Assembly: GCA_029782215.1 (NCBI GenBank) | Contig: JAKOVD010000117.1 | Location: 1-41,349, forward strand | Length of the DNA stretch: 41,349 bases | DNA from: Chloroflexota bacterium | GTDB lineage: Bacteria; Chloroflexota; Anaerolineae; J102 | Reading direction: 5' to 3' | In this document: positions 34,504-41,349 of the stretch, piece after piece | How positions within the stretch are numbered: position 1 is the first letter of the stretch | Layout of the letters: every line of letters begins with the position of its first letter | Notes under the pieces: model-generated | Told to the model about the DNA's origin: nothing | Seen by the model: only the letters and a program-made list of their open reading frames with translations | Database searches by the model: none | Program-made: the position numbers and the translations under genes

Positions 34504-35598
34504 GTGTTACGTGTTGAACCTGACCTGGCACAGCTTTGCCGGTTATGTGCGATGCTGGCGGACCCCGCACGCGGGGGCGACTTTGATTGGCAGAATCAGA
34601 ATTGGGAGCAAGTCCGCACACTCGCAGACCGGCATCGTCTTTCCGGTTACCTTTATCTGCAGTTGCAGGGCCACCCCGGCCGGGCTCATGTGCCGGCAGA
34701 GGTGTTTTCGCACTGGAAGCGGTACTATCTGCGGCAATGGGCCAAGAACGAACGGCTGATGACGGAGTTGGCCTGTCTGGCGAGTAGCTTCGACCGATCC
34801 GGCGACGAAGTCCTTTTCCTGAAGGGGCCGCTCAAAGCGGTCCGGCTCTATGGACGGCTGGACGCCCGCGCTATCTCAGACATTGATATACTCCTGCATA
34901 GGCCCGAGCAATTGCCGAGGGTAGAAGCGCACATCATCGACCGCGGCTATCGGCGCGTGTCGCGCCTTCTGCTCAACGACGGCCTGACGCAGGTATGCAC
35001 GTATCAGCTTGAGTACTGGAAGGGTGACCTTCCTCTGGAACTTCATTGGAGCTTGCAGCGGCATCCCTCCCTGCGGCTGGACGGTGAACGGATTTGGGCT
35101 GAGCGCGAAACCGTAGCGGTGGAGGGGTGGTCCTATCCCGTACCGTCGCTGGAGCATCTGATGTTGGCGCAGATCCTGTCCTTGCCCGCCGACCTTCAGG
35201 TGGGCAAGTTGACCGTGCGCACGCTGTTTGAGCTTCATCTGATGATAAACCTGGCGCCGCAGAACTATGATTGGCCGGCCTGGCTGGAGCGCCGGACTGC
35301 AGAAGGCACACGGCGCATGAGTCTGATCGCCGTCGCCGCAGTGACCAGGTTGTTCGATAGCAGTGGACTTGCGCACCCTTGTCAGATCCTTGCGCCCGAT
35401 CTGGTAGCAGCCGACCCCACGCCCCTGATCGATGCCATGTCGGTGCCAGTGAGGCAGACCCCGTGGCAGCGGCGCCGGGCCGCCTTCAGTCTCTACGACT
35501 GTTCGCCGGCGCTTTCGCTGGTGTGGTGGGGTGTATCGCTGCCGGCGCGTTTGCTGGCACACCCCACCGAGACGAGGAGGCACTTGCCTTGGACGTGA
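34504..35598 (+). CDS. Nucleotidyltransferase-family protein (NTP_transf_5-like)
   Basis: 364 residues from GTG 34504 (GAGGAG 11 nt upstream); TTG 34477 is an alternative. The core FLKGPLKAVRLYGR (Lys107-Gly108) followed by ISDIDILL (Asp126, Asp128) fits the pol-beta-type nucleotidyltransferases of the NTP_transf_5 family: the KG turn and the DxD metal pair are present. Family members are frequent near lasso-peptide and PqqD/HPr-kinase-like genes; their reaction is not well defined. The next gene, an HPr-kinase-like protein, begins inside its stop region. A TATACT box at 34470 could give a local promoter. Confidence 0.8.
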   Translation: MLRVEPDLAQLCRLCAMLADPARGGDFDWQNQNWEQVRTLADRHRLSGYLYLQLQGHPGRAHVPAEVFSHWKRYYLRQWAKNERLMTELACLASSFDRSGDEVLFLKGPLKAVRLYGRLDARAISDIDILLHRPEQLPRVEAHIIDRGYRRVSRLLLNDGLTQVCTYQLEYWKGDLPLELHWSLQRHPSLRLDGERIWAERETVAVEGWSYPVPSLEHLMLAQILSLPADLQVGKLTVRTLFELHLMINLAPQNYDWPAWLERRTAEGTRRMSLIAVAAVTRLFDSSGLAHPCQILAPDLVAADPTPLIDAMSVPVRQTPWQRRRAAFSLYDCSPALSLVWWGVSLPARLLAHPTETRRHLPWT

Positions 35599-36623
35599 CC
35601 CGGTACGACCTCTTGGGGGCTTTGAACAGCCCCATGGAGGTCGAAGGATTCTTGCCCATCGGCAGTTGGCGCGTCAACGTACGAGCCAATCGCCGGACCT
35701 ACGCCGAGACCCTCGGTTCGTTGCTGCGGCAGGAAATCGGGCGTCGTCCACTGGCAGCGGATGTCGAGGCGACCGTGTCTCTGCTAGGGACTCCCGCCGA
35801 GGGCCCGCTGTTCGGTGGCCGCGCAGGGGCGCCGGAAAGCGCCGTCGCGCGCTGGCAGACCGTCGACGATGGCGTCCGCGTTCTGTTCACCGGCTGGTTC
35901 CTGACCGTTGTGATGCAGAACCAACATCCACACCAGATCGTCGTCTTCATTCGCGAGCCTCAGTACAGCGAACGGGCATTTCGCGACCATTTGTTTGAGA
36001 CGCTCTGCAAGATCCTGTTCCTCTACGACCGTTTCTATGTTCATGCCGGCGCCGTCGAATTTGCAGACAAGGTCAATCTGTTTGTGGGTCCGGGCGGCCA
36101 TGGCAAGAGCACGATCTGTTTGCGACTGGCCCAGGAAGGCGCCACCATCCTCTCCGAAGACCACGTCATCTTTCGTCGTAACCCAGCCGATGGTTCCTGC
36201 TTCTGGGTCAGCGGCTGCCAGGAGACGGCGCGGGTCACACCGCGGACGGAGGACATGGTTTTTGCTTCGTCACTGCTGAGGGCAGCGGTCGATGGACCGG
36301 GCGGACCCAAGAAGGAATTCCAGGTGGCCGAGTATTTTCCGGCGGAGCCCTATCGCGACCGTCCCTTTCATCGTCTCTTCTTCAATCGGGTGGGGTCAAG
36401 ATTTCGCATCGAGGCCATCAGCAGGCAGGCGGCGATGCTGCGCCTGATCTACATGACACGCAGCTTTTTCCGCCACGACGATGAAGGCGACCTCGCTTCC
36501 TATCTCTCTTTCTTCGGCGATCTTGTGTTAGGACGCCAATGCTATGACCTGGAGCTGGCACCCGATCTGGCGGCCTTGGACGAGCTTGTGGCGTTTCTGG
36601 GCCCCCATCGAGCAACACCGTGA
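35589..36623 (+). CDS. HPr-kinase-like P-loop protein (HprK-related)
   Basis: 344 residues from TTG 35589, chosen because GAGGAGG lies 8 nt upstream; GTG 35595 (overlapping the previous stop) is possible. The core reads VHAGAVEF (His152), then the P-loop GPGGHGKST (167-175) and LSEDHVIF (Glu190-Asp191). This is the pattern of HPr serine kinase/phosphatase relatives found in lasso-peptide and 'HprK-related' PqqD gene sets, where some phosphorylate a peptide Ser. The N-terminal 150 residues are family-variable. Overlaps the nucleotidyltransferase gene by 10 nt and the next GT gene by 4 nt, so all three are tightly coupled. Confidence 0.82.
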   Translation: MDVTRYDLLGALNSPMEVEGFLPIGSWRVNVRANRRTYAETLGSLLRQEIGRRPLAADVEATVSLLGTPAEGPLFGGRAGAPESAVARWQTVDDGVRVLFTGWFLTVVMQNQHPHQIVVFIREPQYSERAFRDHLFETLCKILFLYDRFYVHAGAVEFADKVNLFVGPGGHGKSTICLRLAQEGATILSEDHVIFRRNPADGSCFWVSGCQETARVTPRTEDMVFASSLLRAAVDGPGGPKKEFQVAEYFPAEPYRDRPFHRLFFNRVGSRFRIEAISRQAAMLRLIYMTRSFFRHDDEGDLASYLSFFGDLVLGRQCYDLELAPDLAALDELVAFLGPHRATP

Positions 36624-38635
36624 GCCAACGAAACTCCACGCTTTTACTGCGCGGCAACTTCCATCGTCCTTGCGGGTTCACCGTGATCAACCGTCGCCTG
36701 GAGTTTGGGCTACGCCGGCAGGGCTTCTATGTAACAACCTTGCCGGTGGATGGTGCGCCCGCGAGCGCTCTACCGGAGCGTCTACCTGACATCTACTTGT
36801 TCCACGGCGATCCCTACGACCTCGACCACGCGCCTGGGCATGTCAACGCCTGCTTCCTGCATTGGGAATACCTGTCGCTGCCACCGTCCTGGGTCCGCCA
36901 GATCAACGCTGCGTTTGATCTGGTGTTGGCGCCGAGCCAGCACAGTCGCGACGTCTATGCCAGCAGCGGCATTGACCTACCCATTGCCCTGTTCCCGGCG
37001 GCCGTGGACCAGGTCGAGTTCCACCCCAGTGTGGCACCCTGGCAGGCGCCCACCCGCAAGTCCTTTCGTTTCGTGCATGTCGGGGGGGCGCATGCCCGTC
37101 GCGGCACCGACGTCCTGCTCAAGGCCTATGCGGCAGAGTTCTCCGCGGCCGATGATGTCGTCTTGATCCTCAAGGCATTTCAATACCAGCACCATCGCAC
37201 CTGGCTGCAAGAACAGCTTTCGGCGCTTGCGAAGCCGGGCGCACCGGAAGTCGTGTTCACCGGCGATATGGTCGACTCGGTGGCAGGCATGTTCACGGCG
37301 GCTGACGTGGGCGTCTACCCCTTGCGGGCCGAGTGTTTTGGGCTGCCTGTGCTGGAGTGCATCGCCAGCGGCCGGCCTGTCATTGTCACCGGCGGGACGG
37401 CCCTCGACGACTTCTGCACCCCTGCCAACGCTGATTTTGTGAGAGCGACGGTTGTGCCCGATGGAGACCACACGCACCTGGAGCCCGATGTCTTAAATCT
37501 GCAGGCGCTAATGCGGGCTGCTTATGAGCGGGGCAAGCCGGACGCCAGCACCCAACAAGACATTGCGGCAACGGTGGCCGGTCGCACCTGGGACCACAGC
37601 ATGAGCCTGCTTGCCACGGCTCTGCGAGACGCTGCACCCCGGAAGCGCCACATACCGATGGCCGCACCCACTTCCGGCTCGCTCACAGGCGCAGCGCCAG
37701 CAGGCGAACTGGAGTGGATGATCACCAGCCTGCGCCAGGTAACGGTGCGAGCGGGGGTCCGGTCGATCGTTGGACGCGGCGGGACCTGTCTGGAGCAGTT
37801 CCGGGAGTCGAACCCTGGCCACAGAATTTTGTGTGAACTCGGAGCGGCCTTCGAGGATGTGCTGCTAGCCACGAATAGCGAACGCGAGCTGTGCGGACTT
37901 GCGCCCCTGCCCGAAGCACCCTACGATCGCTGGCAGCGCTGGCAGGAGCAGCGGCTGGCGGATCACCTCGTCGTATTCGGACAACCGGGCCTGGACAGTT
38001 ATGTCCAGCGTGGTCTGGACGCCAGTAAGCTCATACGTCTGCCGCCGGTGGCAGTGCTGCCAACCGCGAGTGAGCCCGCCGCCCGAACGGGCCGACTGCG
38101 CTTTCTGTTCGTTTCGGAACGCCCCTTTTTGGATGGCATCCGCCTGCTCTTTGAAGCATGGGCGGCGGCGGACCTCACCGAGGCCGAGCTGGTATGCGCT
38201 ACCGATCGCGCTATCCTTCGGTCGGCGCCTTTGCTGCGGATCCTGGTCAGACACAAGAGCATCACGGTTCAAGGGCCCCCTCTGACACTCAAGGCTTATG
38301 CGGACCTGATGGTGAGCGGGGACTGCCTGGTCCATCCCACCTGGCTGGATGGCCTTTCGGCGGCCGCCATCACAGCGATGGCTTGCCAGCGGCCGGCGCT
38401 TGTATCGTCACACACGTCGGTTGCCGAGAGGCTTACAGATGGCGAGAATGGCATGGTACTGGCCGAGCTTGCCGTCGGATCGCTTGCCGCGGCGCTTACG
38501 GGAATCAGTGATCGGCGCCATGACCTGACCAGGATGGGCGTGGCTGCATACGACCTGGCAAGGAGCTGGACCGAAGAAGCCTGCGCTGCCGAGTTTGCGC
38601 ATCAGCTCAACGGCCTTGACGGGGGAAGCCGATGA
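36620..38635 (+). CDS. Tandem fusion of two GT4-like domains, second half degenerate
   Basis: 671 residues from GTG 36620, overlapping the kinase stop (GTGA). The first unit (about 8-335) has NFHRPCGFTVINRRLEFGL at the donor loop, FVHVGGAHARRGTDVLLKAY, and an intact EX7E pair Glu238/Glu246 (ECFGLPVLE). The second unit (about 370-665) keeps the GT-B outline (FLFVSERPFLDGIRLLFEAW, MACQRPALVSSHTSVAERL) but the EX7E glutamates are replaced (WLDGLSAAAIT), so it may be regulatory or binding only. Similar architecture to the 771-residue protein at 25791. Confidence 0.82.
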   Translation: MSQRNSTLLLRGNFHRPCGFTVINRRLEFGLRRQGFYVTTLPVDGAPASALPERLPDIYLFHGDPYDLDHAPGHVNACFLHWEYLSLPPSWVRQINAAFDLVLAPSQHSRDVYASSGIDLPIALFPAAVDQVEFHPSVAPWQAPTRKSFRFVHVGGAHARRGTDVLLKAYAAEFSAADDVVLILKAFQYQHHRTWLQEQLSALAKPGAPEVVFTGDMVDSVAGMFTAADVGVYPLRAECFGLPVLECIASGRPVIVTGGTALDDFCTPANADFVRATVVPDGDHTHLEPDVLNLQALMRAAYERGKPDASTQQDIAATVAGRTWDHSMSLLATALRDAAPRKRHIPMAAPTSGSLTGAAPAGELEWMITSLRQVTVRAGVRSIVGRGGTCLEQFRESNPGHRILCELGAAFEDVLLATNSERELCGLAPLPEAPYDRWQRWQEQRLADHLVVFGQPGLDSYVQRGLDASKLIRLPPVAVLPTASEPAARTGRLRFLFVSERPFLDGIRLLFEAWAAADLTEAELVCATDRAILRSAPLLRILVRHKSITVQGPPLTLKAYADLMVSGDCLVHPTWLDGLSAAAITAMACQRPALVSSHTSVAERLTDGENGMVLAELAVGSLAAALTGISDRRHDLTRMGVAAYDLARSWTEEACAAEFAHQLNGLDGGSR

Positions 38636-39648
38636 CCGCCGGCGGGCCTCGCATCCTGGTCGTGGCGCCGGCGTTCCTGGCATGGGATCTGGGGGTCTAT
38701 GTGACCAGGTTGTTGGCGGCCAGGGACACCGAAGTCCGTCCATTCGCCTATCGTGGCCTTGGAGACCGCACCCTCGCCAACCAACGCTTGCTCGATGTCG
38801 TTGCAGACTACAGGCCTGATATCGTGCTTGGCCTGAAGATGGGACTCATCGAACCGGACACCGTGGCGCGGCTGCGTGATCAGGGGGTGGTGGTACTCCT
38901 GTGGTATGTGGACTGCTTCACCGGCGAAATACCAGACCAGATCGCCCGGCTTGTGCCTGTGGTGAGCGCGGTGCTGACTTCGGCCAAAGGCATGCTGCCG
39001 AAGTATGCTGCTCTCAGCCAGACGCCTGCATACTGGGTCTATGAAGGCGTGTACCTGCCCGCGTTCTCCGAGGTCGAGGTTCCTGAGGCACAACGCGGAC
39101 TCTATGGCAGCCAGATCGCCTTCATCGGCAATGTCTTTCACCCACCGGTTGCGGATGAGACTATTGCCCTGCACCGGTATCGCTTGCTGACAAAGGTGTG
39201 CAGTCGCTTCGAACTCAAAGTGTGGGGTGGCCAAGGCGACCCCGACACGCGCCAGCGCTGGCAGAACCCCTGCCCGATCATCGAGTGGCCGGCTTACCAC
39301 GAGGAGCTTGTCAAGATCTGCACCTCTACCGCCATCGTGCTGGGCACCAACACCGTCAACGATGTCGAGCTCTACTTTTCGAACCGCACCTTCCTGACGC
39401 TGGCCTGCGGCGGCTTCCACCTTACCCATTATGTGCCGGCGCTGGAAGAGATGTTCACCAATCACCACCATCTTGTCTGGTTCCATTCCGATGAGGAGTG
39501 TCTGGACTTGATCGACTTCTACCTCGCGCGACCCGACGAACGGCGTCGTATCGCCGCCGAGGGCAAGGCCTGGGTTCGCGCCCACTACGGTATGGAGCGA
39601 CAGGTGGACGGGATTCTGGCCATTGGCGAGGGACTCCGTGGTCGATAG
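38632..39648 (+). CDS. CgeB/YkvP-like glycosyltransferase
   Basis: 338 residues from ATG 38632 (ATGA overlap with the previous gene). The N-terminal half has ILVVAPAFLAWDLG and PDIVLGLKMGLIEPD; the C-terminal half has FSNRTFLTLACGGFHLTHYVP in two pieces and DEECLDLIDFYLARPDER, the pattern of the Glyco_trans_1_2 (CgeB-type) family. GT-B fold, cytoplasmic. Substrate unknown; relatives act on surface or spore-coat glycans. Confidence 0.8.
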   Translation: MTAGGPRILVVAPAFLAWDLGVYVTRLLAARDTEVRPFAYRGLGDRTLANQRLLDVVADYRPDIVLGLKMGLIEPDTVARLRDQGVVVLLWYVDCFTGEIPDQIARLVPVVSAVLTSAKGMLPKYAALSQTPAYWVYEGVYLPAFSEVEVPEAQRGLYGSQIAFIGNVFHPPVADETIALHRYRLLTKVCSRFELKVWGGQGDPDTRQRWQNPCPIIEWPAYHEELVKICTSTAIVLGTNTVNDVELYFSNRTFLTLACGGFHLTHYVPALEEMFTNHHHLVWFHSDEECLDLIDFYLARPDERRRIAAEGKAWVRAHYGMERQVDGILAIGEGLRGR

Positions 39649-40636
39649 GCGCATCGTCACGCTCAGCTATAGAGGATTTCCGGGCGCGGACAGGGCACTT
39701 GTGGAACTCAGCCGGACGACCGGACTTACCCGTCATGTCCGTGTGGCCAGTCCTCTACCCGGCAGCGCTGAAACGGGGTTTGTCAGCGCCTGGCTGCGTG
39801 AGCAACGACCACCTTTGGTGCTCTTCGGAGCTTGGAGTCCACTCTACTTGGAGGTCATGACGGCTCTGAGCGGCACGGGTATATCGTTCGGAGTTTACTG
39901 GACCAGCAGCGGCGGCCAGACGGACATGTCGGAGGAAGCAGCCAAGCTTGCCCAGGTGTTGTCCGAACCGGCCATTGACGTGCTGCTCTTTTGCCATGCC
40001 GGCGTCGCCGAGGGTCTGCGTGGCTGCGGAAAGCCTGTGTATTATGTTCCACTCACGTTGGTGGAACCCAAGGTAGTGGTACAGCGCGATGACGACGTTG
40101 GGGAGGCAACCCGGATCAGCCTGTTCTGTCCCCCTGCCGAATACCGTCGCAAGAATATTCTGAACTGCCTGCTGGCGCTCGCTCAGATTGCAGAGCCGTA
40201 TGATCTGATCGTCAACGGTCTGTCGGAGCAACCTGACTACCGACTCCTGATGAATGCATTGCATCTCCCCTACACCGACCTCGGCTGGATGCAGCGCAGC
40301 GCCTACGAACGCCAACTGCAGACGCTCGACCTCGGGCTCCAGCTTTCGTTTGCCGAAAGTTACAACTATGTGGCAGCGGAGCATTTGCTGTGCGGGATTC
40401 CCGTTGTGGCGTCGGCAATGGTACCCGTCATGGACCTGCTTCAACCGGAAACGCGCGACGCCCTCGTCATCGAACGCGCCGATGATGTTGCGGCCATCCG
40501 CGACCGCCTACATACGCTCGTGGGCTCGCCGGGACTGCGACACTCGCTGGGCGGGCAGGCGCGAGCCGAACTCCTTGTAGCCAACAGGCAGTGTATTGCG
40601 GAAGCTTACAGCGTCCTGCGGCACGTGGCAGTCTGA
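39638..40636 (+). CDS. GT-B (family 4-like) glycosyltransferase
   Basis: 332 residues from GTG 39638, with GAGGG 5 nt upstream; it overlaps the CgeB-like gene by 11 nt. The C-terminal half has an EX7E motif ESYNYVAAE followed by HLLCGIPVVAS, as in GT4 enzymes. The N-terminal half is short and divergent. Last gene of the island; the right-hand repeat starts 103 nt downstream. Confidence 0.8.
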   Translation: MVDRRIVTLSYRGFPGADRALVELSRTTGLTRHVRVASPLPGSAETGFVSAWLREQRPPLVLFGAWSPLYLEVMTALSGTGISFGVYWTSSGGQTDMSEEAAKLAQVLSEPAIDVLLFCHAGVAEGLRGCGKPVYYVPLTLVEPKVVVQRDDDVGEATRISLFCPPAEYRRKNILNCLLALAQIAEPYDLIVNGLSEQPDYRLLMNALHLPYTDLGWMQRSAYERQLQTLDLGLQLSFAESYNYVAAEHLLCGIPVVASAMVPVMDLLQPETRDALVIERADDVAAIRDRLHTLVGSPGLRHSLGGQARAELLVANRQCIAEAYSVLRHVAV

Positions 40637-40739
40637 GGCCATCGCTCTCAGCGTAGGGACAACCCTTCCATTCCCCCGAGCCACCGTGTTGCGGTCACGC
40701 AGAAGCTGGCGTCTGCGCTCATTCCGGCCAAGGCCCATC
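40637..40739. other. First part of the 622-nt gap after the island
   Basis: No coding frame or clear terminator is seen between the last GT stop and the right-hand repeat. The rest of the gap is the repeat (40740-41149) and 109 nt before the partial gene at 41259. Confidence 0.4.
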
Positions 40740-41149
40740 CCGGCTACTTGACCCATCCGTTCTGATTCGAGCTCTTTGAAAGGTTGATTCCAGCAGCGAC
40801 GACTGGTATCCCATTCTGTCCACCCATCTCTCCGATTCCAATTTGAGCACTCAAGAGGGTTAGCGGTCCTTTCGCTGCGAACGAGCTCTAGTTCCTGTTC
40901 CTGCCCCCGTCAAGATCGCGGGTTCGATCCTATCGATCCCACCAAGTGTAAAACGCCGGTTTCAGGCCCCAAATAGCACGAAAGTCCGCCAATTGGCGGA
41001 CTTTATGTTAAACGGGAGCGACGGGCGTCGGCCCCTATCCAAGTAATTTCTGGGTGACAGGATTGAGAAGAACTCAAGAGCCTGACTGTTGTTGACTGAG
41101 GGTGATGTTACAACGCGGCCGATTGCGTGTCAAAATGCCACGCAGGGCA
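40740..41149 (+). repeat. 410-bp direct repeat, right copy
   Basis: Same orientation and same length as 15589-15998, 25,151 bp to the right. Its palindrome, the GGGTTCGAT/ATCGATCCC inverted repeat and the 39-nt identical block are at the same offsets as in the left copy. The minus-strand frame open in the left copy meets a TAG here. Together the copies enclose every gene from 16242 to 40636. Confidence 0.9.
40981..41004. terminator. Perfect 24-bp palindrome in the right repeat
   Basis: Identical to 15830-15853, including the trailing ATGT. Position about 345 nt past the last GT stop. Possible terminator or binding dyad. Confidence 0.5.
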
Positions 41150-41258
41150 GGGTGCATTTCAGTTTTGGGGAGAGGGGTGGCATCATCAGCAAAGCACTGT
41201 CCGGGAGGGCGGTGTCGTACCTAAACGAACATGAGAGCCACAAGGGACAAGAAGAGCC

Positions 41259-41349
41259 ATGAAGCGAGGACAGGAAGAGGTCCGGGCCGAGTTGATGGCC
41301 GAAGCAGGAGAGGTGGTGGATGAACTGCTGGCGTGGCAGGACAAACACC
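41259..41349 (+). CDS. N-terminus of a possible transposase (runs off the right edge)
   Basis: ATG 41259 opens a frame of 30 residues to the edge, helical and acidic: MKRGQEEVRAELMAEAGEVV, then DELLAWQDKH. The pattern reminds me of the N-termini of ISKra4-type transposases in Chloroflexota and related phyla, but a fragment this short cannot settle it. AGAAGAG just upstream may serve as a ribosome-binding site. If it is a transposase, its left end should lie between 41150 and 41258. Confidence 0.4.
   Translation, partial: MKRGQEEVRAELMAEAGEVVDELLAWQDKH

Noticed and set aside
40914..40944. tRNA-like end (GGGTTCGAT followed by CCACCA) as an integration site
   Set aside because: Suggestive T-loop-like letters, but there is no 5-bp T-stem, no acceptor partner upstream and no full cloverleaf; the left copy lacks the CCACCA.
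41130..41348. 72-residue minus-strand frame at the right edge
   Set aside because: Antisense to the better supported plus-strand start at 41259, with no signal or domain.

Overview
The window is GC-rich bacterial DNA and most likely comes from a Chloroflexota (Anaerolineae/Caldilineae-like) genome. The reasons are secreted proteins with long Thr-Pro linkers, a secreted protein ending in a YMPLVLR-type tail, a large MalT-like LuxR regulator, frequent GTG/TTG starts, and short palindromic repeats in intergenic gaps. This assignment is inferred from style; there is no rRNA or other phylogenetic marker in the window.

Left part (1-15539), cell envelope and secretion. On the minus strand are the N-terminus of an ABC solute-binding lipoprotein (1-261), a tandem pair of unrelated intramembrane proteases (PrsW-like 423-1607, CPBP 1629-2429), an S41 protease lipoprotein with a C-terminal META domain (2520-5063), a small holin-like membrane protein (5379-5762), and a 2232-residue secreted protein of about 16 beta-sandwich-like modules joined by Thr-Pro linkers (5974-12672). 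A MalT-type LuxR regulator (12903-15539) is divergent from the giant gene.

Right part (16242-40636), a glycan/peptide island. It holds a Wzm/Wzt-type ABC exporter, three GT-C membrane proteins, two tandem GT-A-type proteins of one family, three GT2-type transferases and five GT4/GT1-like or CgeB-like transferases, two of them long tandem fusions. In its middle is a RiPP-like kit: two divergent PqqD-domain proteins, a 59-residue peptide whose C-terminus looks like a lasso-peptide leader but has no core, and a radical SAM/SPASM protein fused to an S24/S26-peptidase-like domain. Downstream on the same strand lie a nucleotidyltransferase (NTP_transf_5-like) and an HPr-kinase-like P-loop protein. 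No lasso cyclase or B2 protease is present. My inference is a surface glycan or glycoconjugate system with a peptide or peptide-carrier component, exported by the ABC transporter.

The island is bracketed by two direct copies of a 410-bp non-coding element (15589-15998 and 40740-41149, about 85% identical by hand count). Both contain the same perfect 24-bp palindrome. The right copy is followed by the start of a possible transposase. The layout suggests a mobile or recombining module. The most interesting points are the bracketing repeats, the core-less lasso-type leader and the odd peptidase-radical SAM fusion.
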